A stretch of 53,773 bases of DNA from JAAZHK01 sp964536075 (GTDB taxonomy: Bacteria; Bacillota_I; Bacilli_A; RF39; UBA660). The stretch lies in assembly GCA_964536075.1 (NCBI GenBank), contig CAZHWO010000001.1, positions 1-53,773 on the forward strand. Direction: 5' to 3'. Of the stretch, positions 7,779 to 14,901 are shown one piece after another; position 1 is the stretch's first letter; each line of letters starts with the position of its first letter. Under the pieces are notes generated by a model. That model searched no databases, was not told the origin of the DNA, and saw only the letters and a list, made by a program, of their open reading frames with translations. Both the position numbers and the translations under genes were made by a program.

Positions 7779-9086
7779 ATGGATGTTATAGGGATAAGTA
7801 AAGATAATGTTAAAATAATTTCCAAAGTTAAAGAAGAAGAAGCGTGGTTAACTAATTACCGTTTAGCAAGTTTGGAATATTTTAATAATCTGGCTATGCC
7901 ATCTTATGGACCAAAAGTAGATATTGATTTTGATAAAATTATTTATTATCGCGGTAATAATGGAGGCATTCAAAGAGATTGGAATAATATTGATGAAAAT
8001 GTTAAAGAAGAACTTGAAGGTTTAGGGGTTTTAGAAAGTGAATGTCACCTAGATGGCATTGGTGTTCAATATGAAAGTGAAGTAATTTATCATAATATGA
8101 TAAAAGAGCTAGAGGAAAAGCAAATTATTTTTACTTCTATTGAAGAAGCTATAAAGAAATACCCGGCATTAGTAAAGAAATACTTTGGTACTATTGTTAG
8201 TAACAATGATAATAAATTTGCCGCTTTAAATGGGGCAGTATTTAGTGGGGGTAGTTTTATTTATATCCCGCCATATACAAAATTAAATCGACCATTACAA
8301 AGTTATTTTCGTATCAGTAGTCGCAATATGGGCCAATTTGAAAGAACTTTAATTATTGTTGATGATAATAGTGAATTACATTATGTGGAGGGTTGCACGG
8401 CACCGACATATAGTGATGCTAGTTTACATGCAGCAGTAGTGGAAATTTATGTGGGGAGAAATAGTAAATGTCGTTATTCAACGATTCAGAATTGGGCTAC
8501 TAATGTTTATAACTTGGTAACTAAACGAGCTTTAGTTATGGACAATGGTCTTATGGAATGGATCGATGGGAATATTGGGTCTAAAGTAACGATGAAATAT
8601 CCGGCTTGTATCTTAAAGGGAGATAATGCTAAGGGTACCTGTATAACAATCAGTGTTGGATCAACTAATCAGGAACAGGATACAGGAGCTAGAATGATTC
8701 ATTTAGGCAAAAATACTAAAAGTAATATTATTTCTAAGAGTATTAGCAAAAACGGTGGTAAGACTACCTATCGTGGTAAAGTTGATATAAAAGAGCAAGC
8801 TTTAAATAGTGAAGCCTTAGTAAAATGTGATACATTAATTCTAGATGATATATCTTCTAGTGATACAGTGCCTGCTAACATTGTTAGAAACGAAAGTAGT
8901 TCTCTTAATCATGAGGCAACTGTTTCTAAAATTGATGAAGCAAAGCTCTTTTATCTAATGAGTCGAGGACTTACCAAGGATCAAGCTTCCGAATTAATTG
9001 TTTTGGGTTTTATTGACAAATTTAAAAAAGAATTACCAATGGAATACGCGGTTGAATTAAATCAATTATTAAAAAAAAGTTTGTAA
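7779..9086 (+). CDS. sufB: Fe-S cluster scaffold protein SufB
   Basis: Main scaffold of the SufBCD complex on which clusters are built. 435 residues, slightly short for the family (about 465). Conserved segments include FAALNGAVFSGGSFIYIPPY, VEGCTAPTYSDASLHAAVVE, WIDGNIGSKVTMKYPA and the C-terminal NHEATVSKIDEAKLFYLMSR. The RGLTK end motif is shared with the short SufD. Last gene of the suf operon, followed by a strong terminator. Confidence 0.96.
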   Translation: MDVIGISKDNVKIISKVKEEEAWLTNYRLASLEYFNNLAMPSYGPKVDIDFDKIIYYRGNNGGIQRDWNNIDENVKEELEGLGVLESECHLDGIGVQYESEVIYHNMIKELEEKQIIFTSIEEAIKKYPALVKKYFGTIVSNNDNKFAALNGAVFSGGSFIYIPPYTKLNRPLQSYFRISSRNMGQFERTLIIVDDNSELHYVEGCTAPTYSDASLHAAVVEIYVGRNSKCRYSTIQNWATNVYNLVTKRALVMDNGLMEWIDGNIGSKVTMKYPACILKGDNAKGTCITISVGSTNQEQDTGARMIHLGKNTKSNIISKSISKNGGKTTYRGKVDIKEQALNSEALVKCDTLILDDISSSDTVPANIVRNESSSLNHEATVSKIDEAKLFYLMSRGLTKDQASELIVLGFIDKFKKELPMEYAVELNQLLKKSL

Positions 9087-9126
9087 AAGTTATAAAATAA
9101 TCTTTTATATAGAAGACCTGTCAAAG

Positions 9127-9163
9127 AAAAAGACTTTTTGATAAAGAAAAAAAGTCTTTTTTA
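9127..9163 (+). terminator. Terminator of the suf operon
   Basis: 13-bp stem AAAAAGACTTTTT/AAAAAGTCTTTTT with a 9-base loop, followed by further T. Confidence 0.85.
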
Positions 9164-9198
9164 ATTTCTTTAATTATGGGAAAAGACCTATCTCTGAT

Positions 9199-9227
9199 TT
9201 GAACTTTGTGTTTATCTATTTTAATAT
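9199..9227 (+). promoter_or_regulatory. Sigma-A promoter of ssb
   Basis: TTGAAC, 17-base spacer, TAATAT; start of transcription expected near 9234, followed by the aaaggagg ribosome site. Confidence 0.65.
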
Positions 9228-9248
9228 TAAAGTGAAAGGAGGAAATAT

Positions 9249-9581
9249 ATGCTTAATCAAATTGTGCTTGTTGGTCGGTTAGTAAGAGATCCTGAGATTC
9301 ATAGTACAGAAAAAGGTAAAAAAGTCACAACTATTACTTTAGCAGTGCCCCGCAGTTTTAAAAATATAAATGGTGAATATGAAACAGATTTTATTGATTG
9401 CGTCCTTTGGGAAAATATGGCTGTTTCAACTACTGAGTATTGTCAAAAAGGAAATATCTTAGGTGTTAAAGGAAGAATTCAGACAAGAACTGTGGAAAAT
9501 GAAAAGAAAGAGAAAAGGTATTTGATTGAAGTGATTGCTGAGAAAGTAACATTTTTATCAAGTAAGAAAGCAGATGAATAA
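9249..9581 (+). CDS. ssb: Single-stranded DNA-binding protein, short form
   Basis: OB-fold protein binding single-stranded DNA: MLNQIVLVGRLVRDPEI, TITLAVPRSFKN, DFIDCVLWENMA, CQKGNILGVKGRIQTRTVEN. 110 residues and ending SSKKADE, so it lacks the acidic DDDIPF-type tail of replicative SSB and is closer in size to SsbB of B. subtilis. The last ~40 codons (from 9462) plus terminator are repeated, slightly diverged, at 10973 and 11641, with accessory genes between the copies. The Shine-Dalgarno aaaggagg is strong. Confidence 0.94.
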   Translation: MLNQIVLVGRLVRDPEIHSTEKGKKVTTITLAVPRSFKNINGEYETDFIDCVLWENMAVSTTEYCQKGNILGVKGRIQTRTVENEKKEKRYLIEVIAEKVTFLSSKKADE

Positions 9582-9590
9582 TCTGCTTTT
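9462..9590 (+). repeat. ssb 3'-end repeat, copy 1 (within the intact gene)
   Basis: Begins ggtgttaaaggaagaattc and runs through the stop codon and the terminator hairpin. Copies 2 and 3 follow at 10973-11106 and 11641-11738. The first ~65 bases are identical in copies 1 and 2. Confidence 0.93.
9567..9590 (+). terminator. ssb terminator
   Basis: AAAGCAGAT/ATCTGCTTT stem, loop GAATA containing part of the stop codon, then T. In copy 2 the same structure is kept with different bases (AAACAGA/TCTGTTT). Confidence 0.8.
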
Positions 9591-9606
9591 CATCTAAGGA
9601 GAACAA

Positions 9607-10497
9607 ATGAATTATTATAACGAAATAAAAAATAAAATAATTGATAATGAATTTTATCAAAAAGCAAAAGATTATGCAAAAGAAAGAAACACAGTAATTA
9701 CATACTTTGAAATAGGGAAGCTATTATATGAAGCAGGAGGTAAATATGGTGAATCAATAATACAAAAATATTCAGAAAAATTAATAAAAGAAGTAGGAAG
9801 TAAATATAACAAAAGAACTTTATTTAGAATGAGACAATTCTATAAAGTATTTAGTAATGAAAAAGTGTCGCAATTAGCGACACAATTAAGTTGGTCACAT
9901 TATACTGAGTTATTGTCATTAAATGATGAAACAAAAATATTATATTATTTAAATATATCAATTAATCAAAATTTAAGTAGAAATCAACTAAGAAATAAAA
10001 TTAAAAACAAAGAGTATGAAAGACTAGATCAGGCAACAAAAGATAAGTTAATCAAACAAGAAGAAATAGAAGCACCAGACTTTATTAAGAATCCAATATT
10101 TATAAAAAACAGATTAAACTATGATGAATTATCGGAAAAACTACTAAAGAAACTTATATTAGAAGATATAAATAATTTTTTAACTGAATTAGGTGAAGGT
10201 TTTAGTTATATAAAGAACGAATATAAAATTAAACTAGGAGATAGATATAATTACATAGACTTACTTCTTTATAACATAGAATATAATTGTTATGTAGTGG
10301 TAGAACTTAAAATAACTGAGTTAAAGAAAGAACATATTGGTCAAATAGAAACATATATGAATTATATAGATAAAAATATAAAAAAAATAAATCAAAATAA
10401 AACAATAGGAATTATAATAGTTAAAAAAGATAATAAATTTATAATGGAATATTGTAGTGATGAAATAATATTATCAAAAGAATATTTATTAATATAA
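9607..10497 (+). CDS. DUF1016 (YhcG-type) PD-(D/E)XK nuclease-like protein
   Basis: 296 residues with both halves of the DUF1016 architecture: an N-terminal helical domain (TYFEIGKLLYEAGGKYGE, RTLFRMRQFYKVF, LSWSHYTELLSL) and a C-terminal PD-(D/E)XK nuclease fold (ELGEGFSYIKNEYKI, YNYIDLLLYN, CYVVVELKITELKKEHIGQ, with Asp and Glu-x-Lys in place). Family members are frequent in mobile and defence-related loci; the cellular role is not settled. It opens the first cassette between two copies of the ssb 3' end. Very AT-rich with almost exclusive use of AGA and ATA codons, consistent with recent acquisition. Confidence 0.9.
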   Translation: MNYYNEIKNKIIDNEFYQKAKDYAKERNTVITYFEIGKLLYEAGGKYGESIIQKYSEKLIKEVGSKYNKRTLFRMRQFYKVFSNEKVSQLATQLSWSHYTELLSLNDETKILYYLNISINQNLSRNQLRNKIKNKEYERLDQATKDKLIKQEEIEAPDFIKNPIFIKNRLNYDELSEKLLKKLILEDINNFLTELGEGFSYIKNEYKIKLGDRYNYIDLLLYNIEYNCYVVVELKITELKKEHIGQIETYMNYIDKNIKKINQNKTIGIIIVKKDNKFIMEYCSDEIILSKEYLLI

Positions 10498-10500
10498 ATA

Positions 10501-10509
10501 TGATATAAT
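10501..10509 (+). promoter_or_regulatory. Extended -10 promoter of the HIT-like cassette gene
   Basis: TGATATAAT; only 19 bases separate the hexamer from the ATG, so the leader would be about 12 bases, starting at the ribosome site itself. Confidence 0.6.
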
Positions 10510-10528
10510 ATTGTTGTGAGGTGCACTT

Positions 10529-10921
10529 ATGATAAAAAAAGACTGTAATTGTTGTAACTACATTGATAACTTTAAGTATATTTTGTTTGAAAACGATACT
10601 TGTGTTTGTATTGCTGATGATAACAATATTTTAATAGGTGCATGTTACATTATACCCAAAGATCATAAAGAAAGTCCATTTGATTTATCTAATAAAGAAT
10701 GGTTAGATACAAAAAAATTAATTGATATTGTAAAGGATTATTTAGATAAAAAATACAAACCTGACGGATATAACTTAGGATGGAACATTGGACAAGTAGG
10801 AGGTCAATTTGTATTTCATTCACATTTACACATTATTCCTAGACATAAAGATGAACCTCTAGCAGGTAAAGGGGTTAGACATTGGATCATGCAAGAAGAA
10901 AATAAGAGACCTAATATATAA
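10529..10921 (+). CDS. HIT-like nucleotide-binding protein (cassette gene)
   Basis: 130 residues, histidine-triad fold with the catalytic motif FHSHLHIIPRHKDE and a C-terminal KGVRHWIMQEENKRP, typical of a HIT branch common in Firmicutes accessory regions. An N-terminal CNCCNY pair could bind zinc. It is only distantly like the chromosomal HIT protein at 4028. Second gene of the cassette, behind its own extended -10 promoter. Nucleotide hydrolase or transferase activity is expected from the family; the substrate is unknown. Confidence 0.88.
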   Translation: MIKKDCNCCNYIDNFKYILFENDTCVCIADDNNILIGACYIIPKDHKESPFDLSNKEWLDTKKLIDIVKDYLDKKYKPDGYNLGWNIGQVGGQFVFHSHLHIIPRHKDEPLAGKGVRHWIMQEENKRPNI

Positions 10922-10972
10922 TTAATAAGATAATTAGTCGCTATCTTTTGGTTATACCTAATGGCTTTAATT

Positions 10973-11106
10973 GGTGTTAAAGGAAGAATTCAGACAAGAA
11001 CTGTGGAAAATGAAAAGAAAGAGAAAAGGTATTTAATTGAAGTAATTGCTGAGAAAGTAACTTTTCTATCTAGTAAGAAAGAAACAGAGTAAAATCTGTT
11101 TTTTTT
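10973..11106 (+). repeat. ssb 3'-end repeat, copy 2 (detached fragment)
   Basis: Starts ggtgttaaaggaagaattc, still reads as ssb codons (GVKGRIQTRTVENEK to SSKKETE) to a stop at 11090-11092, then a terminator (AAACAGA/TCTGTTT plus T run). No ssb start or N-terminal half precedes it. It marks the right edge of the first cassette and left edge of the second. Confidence 0.92.
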
Positions 11107-11109
11107 ATG

Positions 11110-11118
11110 TGATATAAT
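11110..11118 (+). promoter_or_regulatory. Extended -10 promoter of the P-loop gene
   Basis: TGATATAAT, 17 bases from hexamer to ATG; same architecture as the promoter at 10501. Confidence 0.6.
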
Positions 11119-11135
11119 TCTATTGAGGCGATATT

Positions 11136-11609
11136 ATGGGAATATTTATTTATGCATCTACTGCTACAGGAAAAACAACTGTTACAAGTAAATATAAAAA
11201 TATAATTGACATGGAATCAACTTTATATAAATATTTAGATGTCATAAGAGAAGACGAAGAATCAAAAGGAACCTATAAAGCAATAAATAAAGGATGGCCG
11301 CAAAATTATTTTGAGGCCTTAAATGATGTTAAGGATAAGTATGATTATATTTTAATAGCAGATGAAATATGTGATGATTTTATTCATTCAAATAATTATA
11401 AATATTGGAGAGTTTATCCAAAACTGGATTTAAAAGAAGAATATATTGAAAGATGTAGAGTAAGGGGAAACAACGAAGAGTTTATTTATTGGTATTCAAA
11501 GTTATGGAACGAATGGTATTATAAATGTAAAAATGATCATTTTGCTTTAAAACATATTGAATTAAACAGCGGACAATATTTAGAAGATGTTTTACCTAAT
11601 TTGAAATAA
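11136..11609 (+). CDS. Small P-loop protein of phage/accessory type
   Basis: 157 residues. The N-terminus MGIFIYASTATGKTTVTSKY is a Walker A P-loop directly at the start, and LIADEICDDF may act as Walker B. The layout (P-loop, short helical lid, Tyr-rich C-terminal half) resembles small nucleoside/nucleotide kinase-like proteins found in phages and in accessory regions of low-GC bacteria; no specific substrate can be assigned. It is the only gene of the second cassette, enclosed by ssb 3'-end copies 2 and 3. Confidence 0.72.
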   Translation: MGIFIYASTATGKTTVTSKYKNIIDMESTLYKYLDVIREDEESKGTYKAINKGWPQNYFEALNDVKDKYDYILIADEICDDFIHSNNYKYWRVYPKLDLKEEYIERCRVRGNNEEFIYWYSKLWNEWYYKCKNDHFALKHIELNSGQYLEDVLPNLK

Positions 11610-11640
11610 TTTATTTTGTATCACCAAAAACTATTAATAA

Positions 11641-11738
11641 ATGTTAAAAGAAGAATTTAGTCAAGAAATGTTGAAAACGAAAAAATAAAAAAAGTATTAT
11701 ATTGAAGTATTAGCGGAAGAAGGTACTTTTCTATCAAC
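11641..11738 (+). repeat. ssb 3'-end repeat, copy 3 (decayed)
   Basis: atgttaaaagaagaattta to ggtacttttctatcaa aligns along its length with copies 1 and 2 but carries many substitutions and in-frame stops. It is the oldest copy and the right edge of the cassette region. Confidence 0.85.
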
Positions 11739-11750
11739 CAGTTGTTTTGT

Positions 11751-11779
11751 TTGCAAAGTGATTGTTTTGGTATTATAAT
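11751..11779 (+). promoter_or_regulatory. Sigma-A promoter of the gene at 11809
   Basis: TTGCAA, 17-base spacer, TATAAT. Confidence 0.75.
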
Positions 11780-11808
11780 ATGGGTAAATACATAAGGGAG
11801 GTTTGGAT

Positions 11809-12489
11809 ATGTATAAATTATCATGGTGGGATATATCAGTATGTGCCTTAATTTTAGTTAATGAAAAAACAGATAGGCGAATGGTCGCTTTAAATGATGT
11901 TGTTGAGTATCAAGAGTTATTATATCAACAATCTTTAAAAGATGGTGTAAGTATTGATATAGAATTAACGACAGCTGATTATCAAAGATTTCTTGATAGA
12001 TCTAAAAAAATGATTGCAGTAATTGATCATGGGGAAGCAGTAGCTATGTTACCACCTGTTACTGCGGAAGATTTAAGACAAACATTTTTAACTTCTATTC
12101 CTGAAAATGTTCAATCTTTATTAACTAGTAAAGAAGTTCAGGAAAAGCTGATTGCTAAACTTACAAATCATCCAAAGTTAGAAGCTAAACTAAGAAAGGT
12201 TGAAGATCGTTTTATTGGGGCTCAAGAGAGAAAAGTAGCGCAGTTGGAAATGAAATTAGCAAGCGAAAGGAATATCCTTATTGATTGCTATGGTAATATT
12301 CCAAGAACAGTAAATACTGAAAGTAGTTCAGCTTCTATTGATGTTGCTGGACCAATTACTCGCGCATTTCGTGTTCCTCGTGAATATTTGATTGAACTTG
12401 CCGGTCAAACTTGCGATCCTAAAGCTGTTCAAAAGACAAAGAAAATCGCTGATGAATTTGCCAAAAAGAATATTAAAAATATAAAATAA
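11809..12489 (+). CDS. Protein of unknown function
   Basis: 226 residues, not recognised. Soluble, no signal peptide or membrane segment. Visible parts: an N-terminal segment MYKLSWWDISVCALI, a central helical and probably coiled-coil stretch (ENVQSLLTSKEVQEKLIAKL to AQERKVAQLEMKLASER) and a C-terminal helical segment ending KKNIKNIK. The start at 11809 is preferred to an in-frame TTG two codons upstream because of spacing to the gggagg site. Codon use is closer to the chromosomal core than to the two preceding cassettes. It has its own good promoter and terminator. Confidence 0.8.
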   Translation: MYKLSWWDISVCALILVNEKTDRRMVALNDVVEYQELLYQQSLKDGVSIDIELTTADYQRFLDRSKKMIAVIDHGEAVAMLPPVTAEDLRQTFLTSIPENVQSLLTSKEVQEKLIAKLTNHPKLEAKLRKVEDRFIGAQERKVAQLEMKLASERNILIDCYGNIPRTVNTESSSASIDVAGPITRAFRVPREYLIELAGQTCDPKAVQKTKKIADEFAKKNIKNIK

Positions 12490-12496
12490 TGATTAT

Positions 12497-12523
12497 AAAA
12501 TTAGTTAATGCACTAATTTTTTT
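12497..12523 (+). terminator. Terminator of the unknown gene
   Basis: AAAATTAGT/ACTAATTTT perfect 9-bp stem followed by T. Confidence 0.85.
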
Positions 12524-12570
12524 ATGAAAATAACAATAAAATGTTGAAAAATGTAAATAAATACTGCAAA

Positions 12571-12606
12571 ATATACAATATTATTCAATTTATTGTATAT
12601 TTTTTA
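12571..12606 (+). repeat. AT-rich inverted repeat before the Fic gene
   Basis: ATATACAATA and TATTGTATAT form a perfect 10-bp inverted repeat with a 10-base loop and a T6 tail. It lies 40 bases before the fic start with no gene to terminate between it and the previous terminator, so it could be an operator or a leader terminator. Confidence 0.55.
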
Positions 12607-12644
12607 ATAAAATAATGTATAATATAATGTAGGAAGGTGGTAGC

Positions 12645-13724
12645 ATGGAACCATATAAAGCACCGTTTTTACCAATAAATTATAAACTTGATAAGGGAAC
12701 CATAAAACTCTTAGGCCAGGCCAATGAACGATATGGGCAATATAAATCATTATTAAAAATGTTTAAATTTGATCAAAAATATTTTCTTGATTCATTAGTA
12801 TTAGGAGAAAGTATTAGATCTTCTAGAATTGAAGGAACCCAAATATCACAAGATGATATGTACTATATGGATTATAAAGAATCTAATGATAACATTCAAG
12901 AAGTAAAAAATCTCAAGAAAATGTTAGAATATGCTAATAGTGAATTAAAAAATAGAGAGTTTAGTATCGATTCAATAAATTTGATGCATAAGATTTTATT
13001 ATCTGGGGTCAGAGGGAAAGATAAAAAGCCCGGTGAAATAAGAAAAATTCAAAATTATATTGGCTTAAGAGGATTAGGAAAAGAAGGAGCAACATTTGTT
13101 CCCCCAATTCCAGAGGATGTTCCTGGATTGTTAGATAATTTAATAGAATATATGAATCAATTATATGATGAAGAAGCTTTAATAAAAGTAGCCATATCGC
13201 ATGTCCAATTCGAGTCCATCCATCCATATAATGATGGTAATGGAAGAATGGGGAGAGCATTAATTACATTACAATTAGCAAAATTAAAAAATGATGCTCC
13301 TATTTTGTTTGTATCTGAAATAATTGAATTATTTAAAGCCAATTATTACAATGCTTTAAACGAATGCCGGAATGGTAATATAGATGGTTTTATAAGATTC
13401 TTTTTGCAATGTATTACTGATCAATGTACTAGAAATATTAATAGGATAGAAAAAATTAATAAAGTGTACGATGAGGATCAAAAAATAATTAAAGAAAATA
13501 TCAAGGGGACTATTATTCTTAATATGCATCCGTTGATGATGAAAAAAATAGTATTTACAGCAAACGAAATGGCTGAAGAATTAAATGTGCATATTAATTC
13601 TATTAATTTAATTTTAAAAAAATTAGTAAGATTAAATATTGTTGAAAAGGAAAAAAAGCCAGGAACCAACCGAATTACTTATAGATATATTAAAGTGTAT
13701 GATACGTTTGTAGAACAACTATAA
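12645..13724 (+). CDS. Fic/DOC family protein (probable AMP transferase)
   Basis: 359 residues in the common class II Fic arrangement: N-terminal helix with the inhibitory motif SSRIEGTQ (S/T-x-x-x-E-G), a Fic core with the catalytic HPYNDGNGRMGR, and a C-terminal winged-helix region (FTANEMAEELNVHINSINLI). The family transfers AMP from ATP to protein hydroxyl groups, restrained by the N-terminal Glu. The catalytic His and the GNGR anion hole are intact, so activity is likely. No antitoxin gene adjoins, as expected when inhibition is intramolecular. Confidence 0.93.
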   Translation: MEPYKAPFLPINYKLDKGTIKLLGQANERYGQYKSLLKMFKFDQKYFLDSLVLGESIRSSRIEGTQISQDDMYYMDYKESNDNIQEVKNLKKMLEYANSELKNREFSIDSINLMHKILLSGVRGKDKKPGEIRKIQNYIGLRGLGKEGATFVPPIPEDVPGLLDNLIEYMNQLYDEEALIKVAISHVQFESIHPYNDGNGRMGRALITLQLAKLKNDAPILFVSEIIELFKANYYNALNECRNGNIDGFIRFFLQCITDQCTRNINRIEKINKVYDEDQKIIKENIKGTIILNMHPLMMKKIVFTANEMAEELNVHINSINLILKKLVRLNIVEKEKKPGTNRITYRYIKVYDTFVEQL

Positions 13725-13753
13725 AATACAATATCTTTTGAATAGGAGTTTTT

Positions 13754-14401
13754 ATGAAAAATATAATAGAATCTTTAAAAAATAGTGGTGTTATTATAAA
13801 GGATGAAAATCATGTTTATATTGATGATACGGTAACAGTTGGTGAAGGAACGATTATTTATCCTAATGTATCATTAAGGGGAAAAACCACCATTGGTAAA
13901 AATAATATTATTGATATGAATACCATTATGGAAGATACAGTGATTGGTGATAATAATAGTATTATATCTTCAGTCATTCATAATAGTCAGATAGGTAATA
14001 ATAATGAGATTGGACCTTTTGCTCATATTAGTAAAACGACTATGATTAGTGATCAAGTGATAATAGGCAATTTTGTAGAGGTGGTTAGATCGAAGATTGA
14101 TTCGGAGGTTAAAATAAAACACTTATCCTATGTTGGAGATGCATATATAGAAAAAGGAGTTAATATTGGGGCGGGAACAATTATTTCTAATTATTCAGTT
14201 AAAAAAACTAAAGATAGGACCCATATAAAAAAGAAGGCTTTTATTGGTAGTAATAGTTGTTTAGTTGCGCCTATAACCATTGGTGAAGGGGCTGTAGTGG
14301 CGGCTGGCTCAACTATTACTAATAGTATCAAGGACAATTCTTTAGCTATTGCCCGCATGCGTCAAATTGAAAAGGAGAATTATTACCAAGATAAAAACTG
14401 A
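13754..14401 (+). CDS. Left-handed beta-helix acyltransferase, GlmU C-domain-like
   Basis: 215 residues made almost wholly of hexapeptide repeats forming a left-handed beta helix (VGEGTIIYPNVSL, IGKNNIIDMNTI, IGDNNSIISSVI). The segment KIKHLSYVGDAYIEKGVNIG followed by AGTIISNY and IGSNSCLVAPITIG AGSTIT matches the acetyltransferase domain of GlmU, including the catalytic His of the HLSYVGDA motif. The uridylyltransferase domain is missing, so it is either a stand-alone glucosamine-1-phosphate acetyltransferase working with a separate N domain or a related sugar acyltransferase. It starts 29 bases after fic. Confidence 0.82.
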   Translation: MKNIIESLKNSGVIIKDENHVYIDDTVTVGEGTIIYPNVSLRGKTTIGKNNIIDMNTIMEDTVIGDNNSIISSVIHNSQIGNNNEIGPFAHISKTTMISDQVIIGNFVEVVRSKIDSEVKIKHLSYVGDAYIEKGVNIGAGTIISNYSVKKTKDRTHIKKKAFIGSNSCLVAPITIGEGAVVAAGSTITNSIKDNSLAIARMRQIEKENYYQDKN

Positions 14402-14500
14402 ATATTTTTAAAACTTGAAGTTTCTAGTTAGTTAACTTGCAACAAAAATAGTCTATCTTTCTTTATAATTAAGATTGATAAGACTGTGAGGCGATGTAAG

Positions 14501-14854
14501 ATGTTATTTTCTAAACGTTTAAAGGAACTTCGGAAGAAAAATAATATGACGCAATCAGATTTAGGAAAATTAATTAATGTGACTAAGGTAAGTATATGTG
14601 GATATGAAAAAGGGAGTAGAGCTCCAACCATTGAAACATTAATGGATTTAGCTGATGTTTTTAAGGTGGATATTAATTATTTATTAGGTTATGATAGTTA
14701 TGTTGTTAGCGACTCAGAAAAAGAAAATTATATGGCGGTTGCCAATGATGAAATTGAATTAATTAAAGAATTAAGGAACCATATAGATTTGTATAATAAA
14801 ATTATAGAAGATCCGAAAAGGATGTTAGAGTTTATGGAAAAGAAAGTAAGATAA
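14501..14854 (+). CDS. XRE-family transcriptional regulator
   Basis: 117 residues with an N-terminal Cro/C1 helix-turn-helix: RLKELRKKNNMTQSDLGKLI, VTKVSICGYEKGSRAPT, LMDLADVFKVDINYLLGYD. The C-terminal part is a short helical region (IELIKELRNHIDLYNKI) that may dimerise. ATG 14501 is chosen since GAGG lies 9 bases upstream; an earlier in-frame start has no site. Target genes are unknown; it stands alone before the nucleoside phosphorylase gene. Confidence 0.92.
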   Translation: MLFSKRLKELRKKNNMTQSDLGKLINVTKVSICGYEKGSRAPTIETLMDLADVFKVDINYLLGYDSYVVSDSEKENYMAVANDEIELIKELRNHIDLYNKIIEDPKRMLEFMEKKVR

Positions 14855-14874
14855 TGTTATTTATCTTATTTTTT
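14847..14874 (+). terminator. Terminator of the XRE gene
   Basis: TAAGATAA/TTATCTTA stem, 6-base loop, then TTTTTTT. Confidence 0.75.
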
Positions 14875-14882
14875 GTTATAAT
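14874..14882 (+). promoter_or_regulatory. Extended -10 promoter of pdp
   Basis: TGTTATAAT directly after the preceding terminator; 19 bases from hexamer to ATG. Confidence 0.6.
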
Positions 14883-14901
14883 ATAGTTGGAGATGATATT
14901 T

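Noticed and set aside
9585..11740. Insertion sequence or integron as explanation for the ssb-tail cassettes
   Set aside because: No transposase or integrase, no terminal inverted repeats and no attC-like structure; only the ssb-derived repeats are seen.
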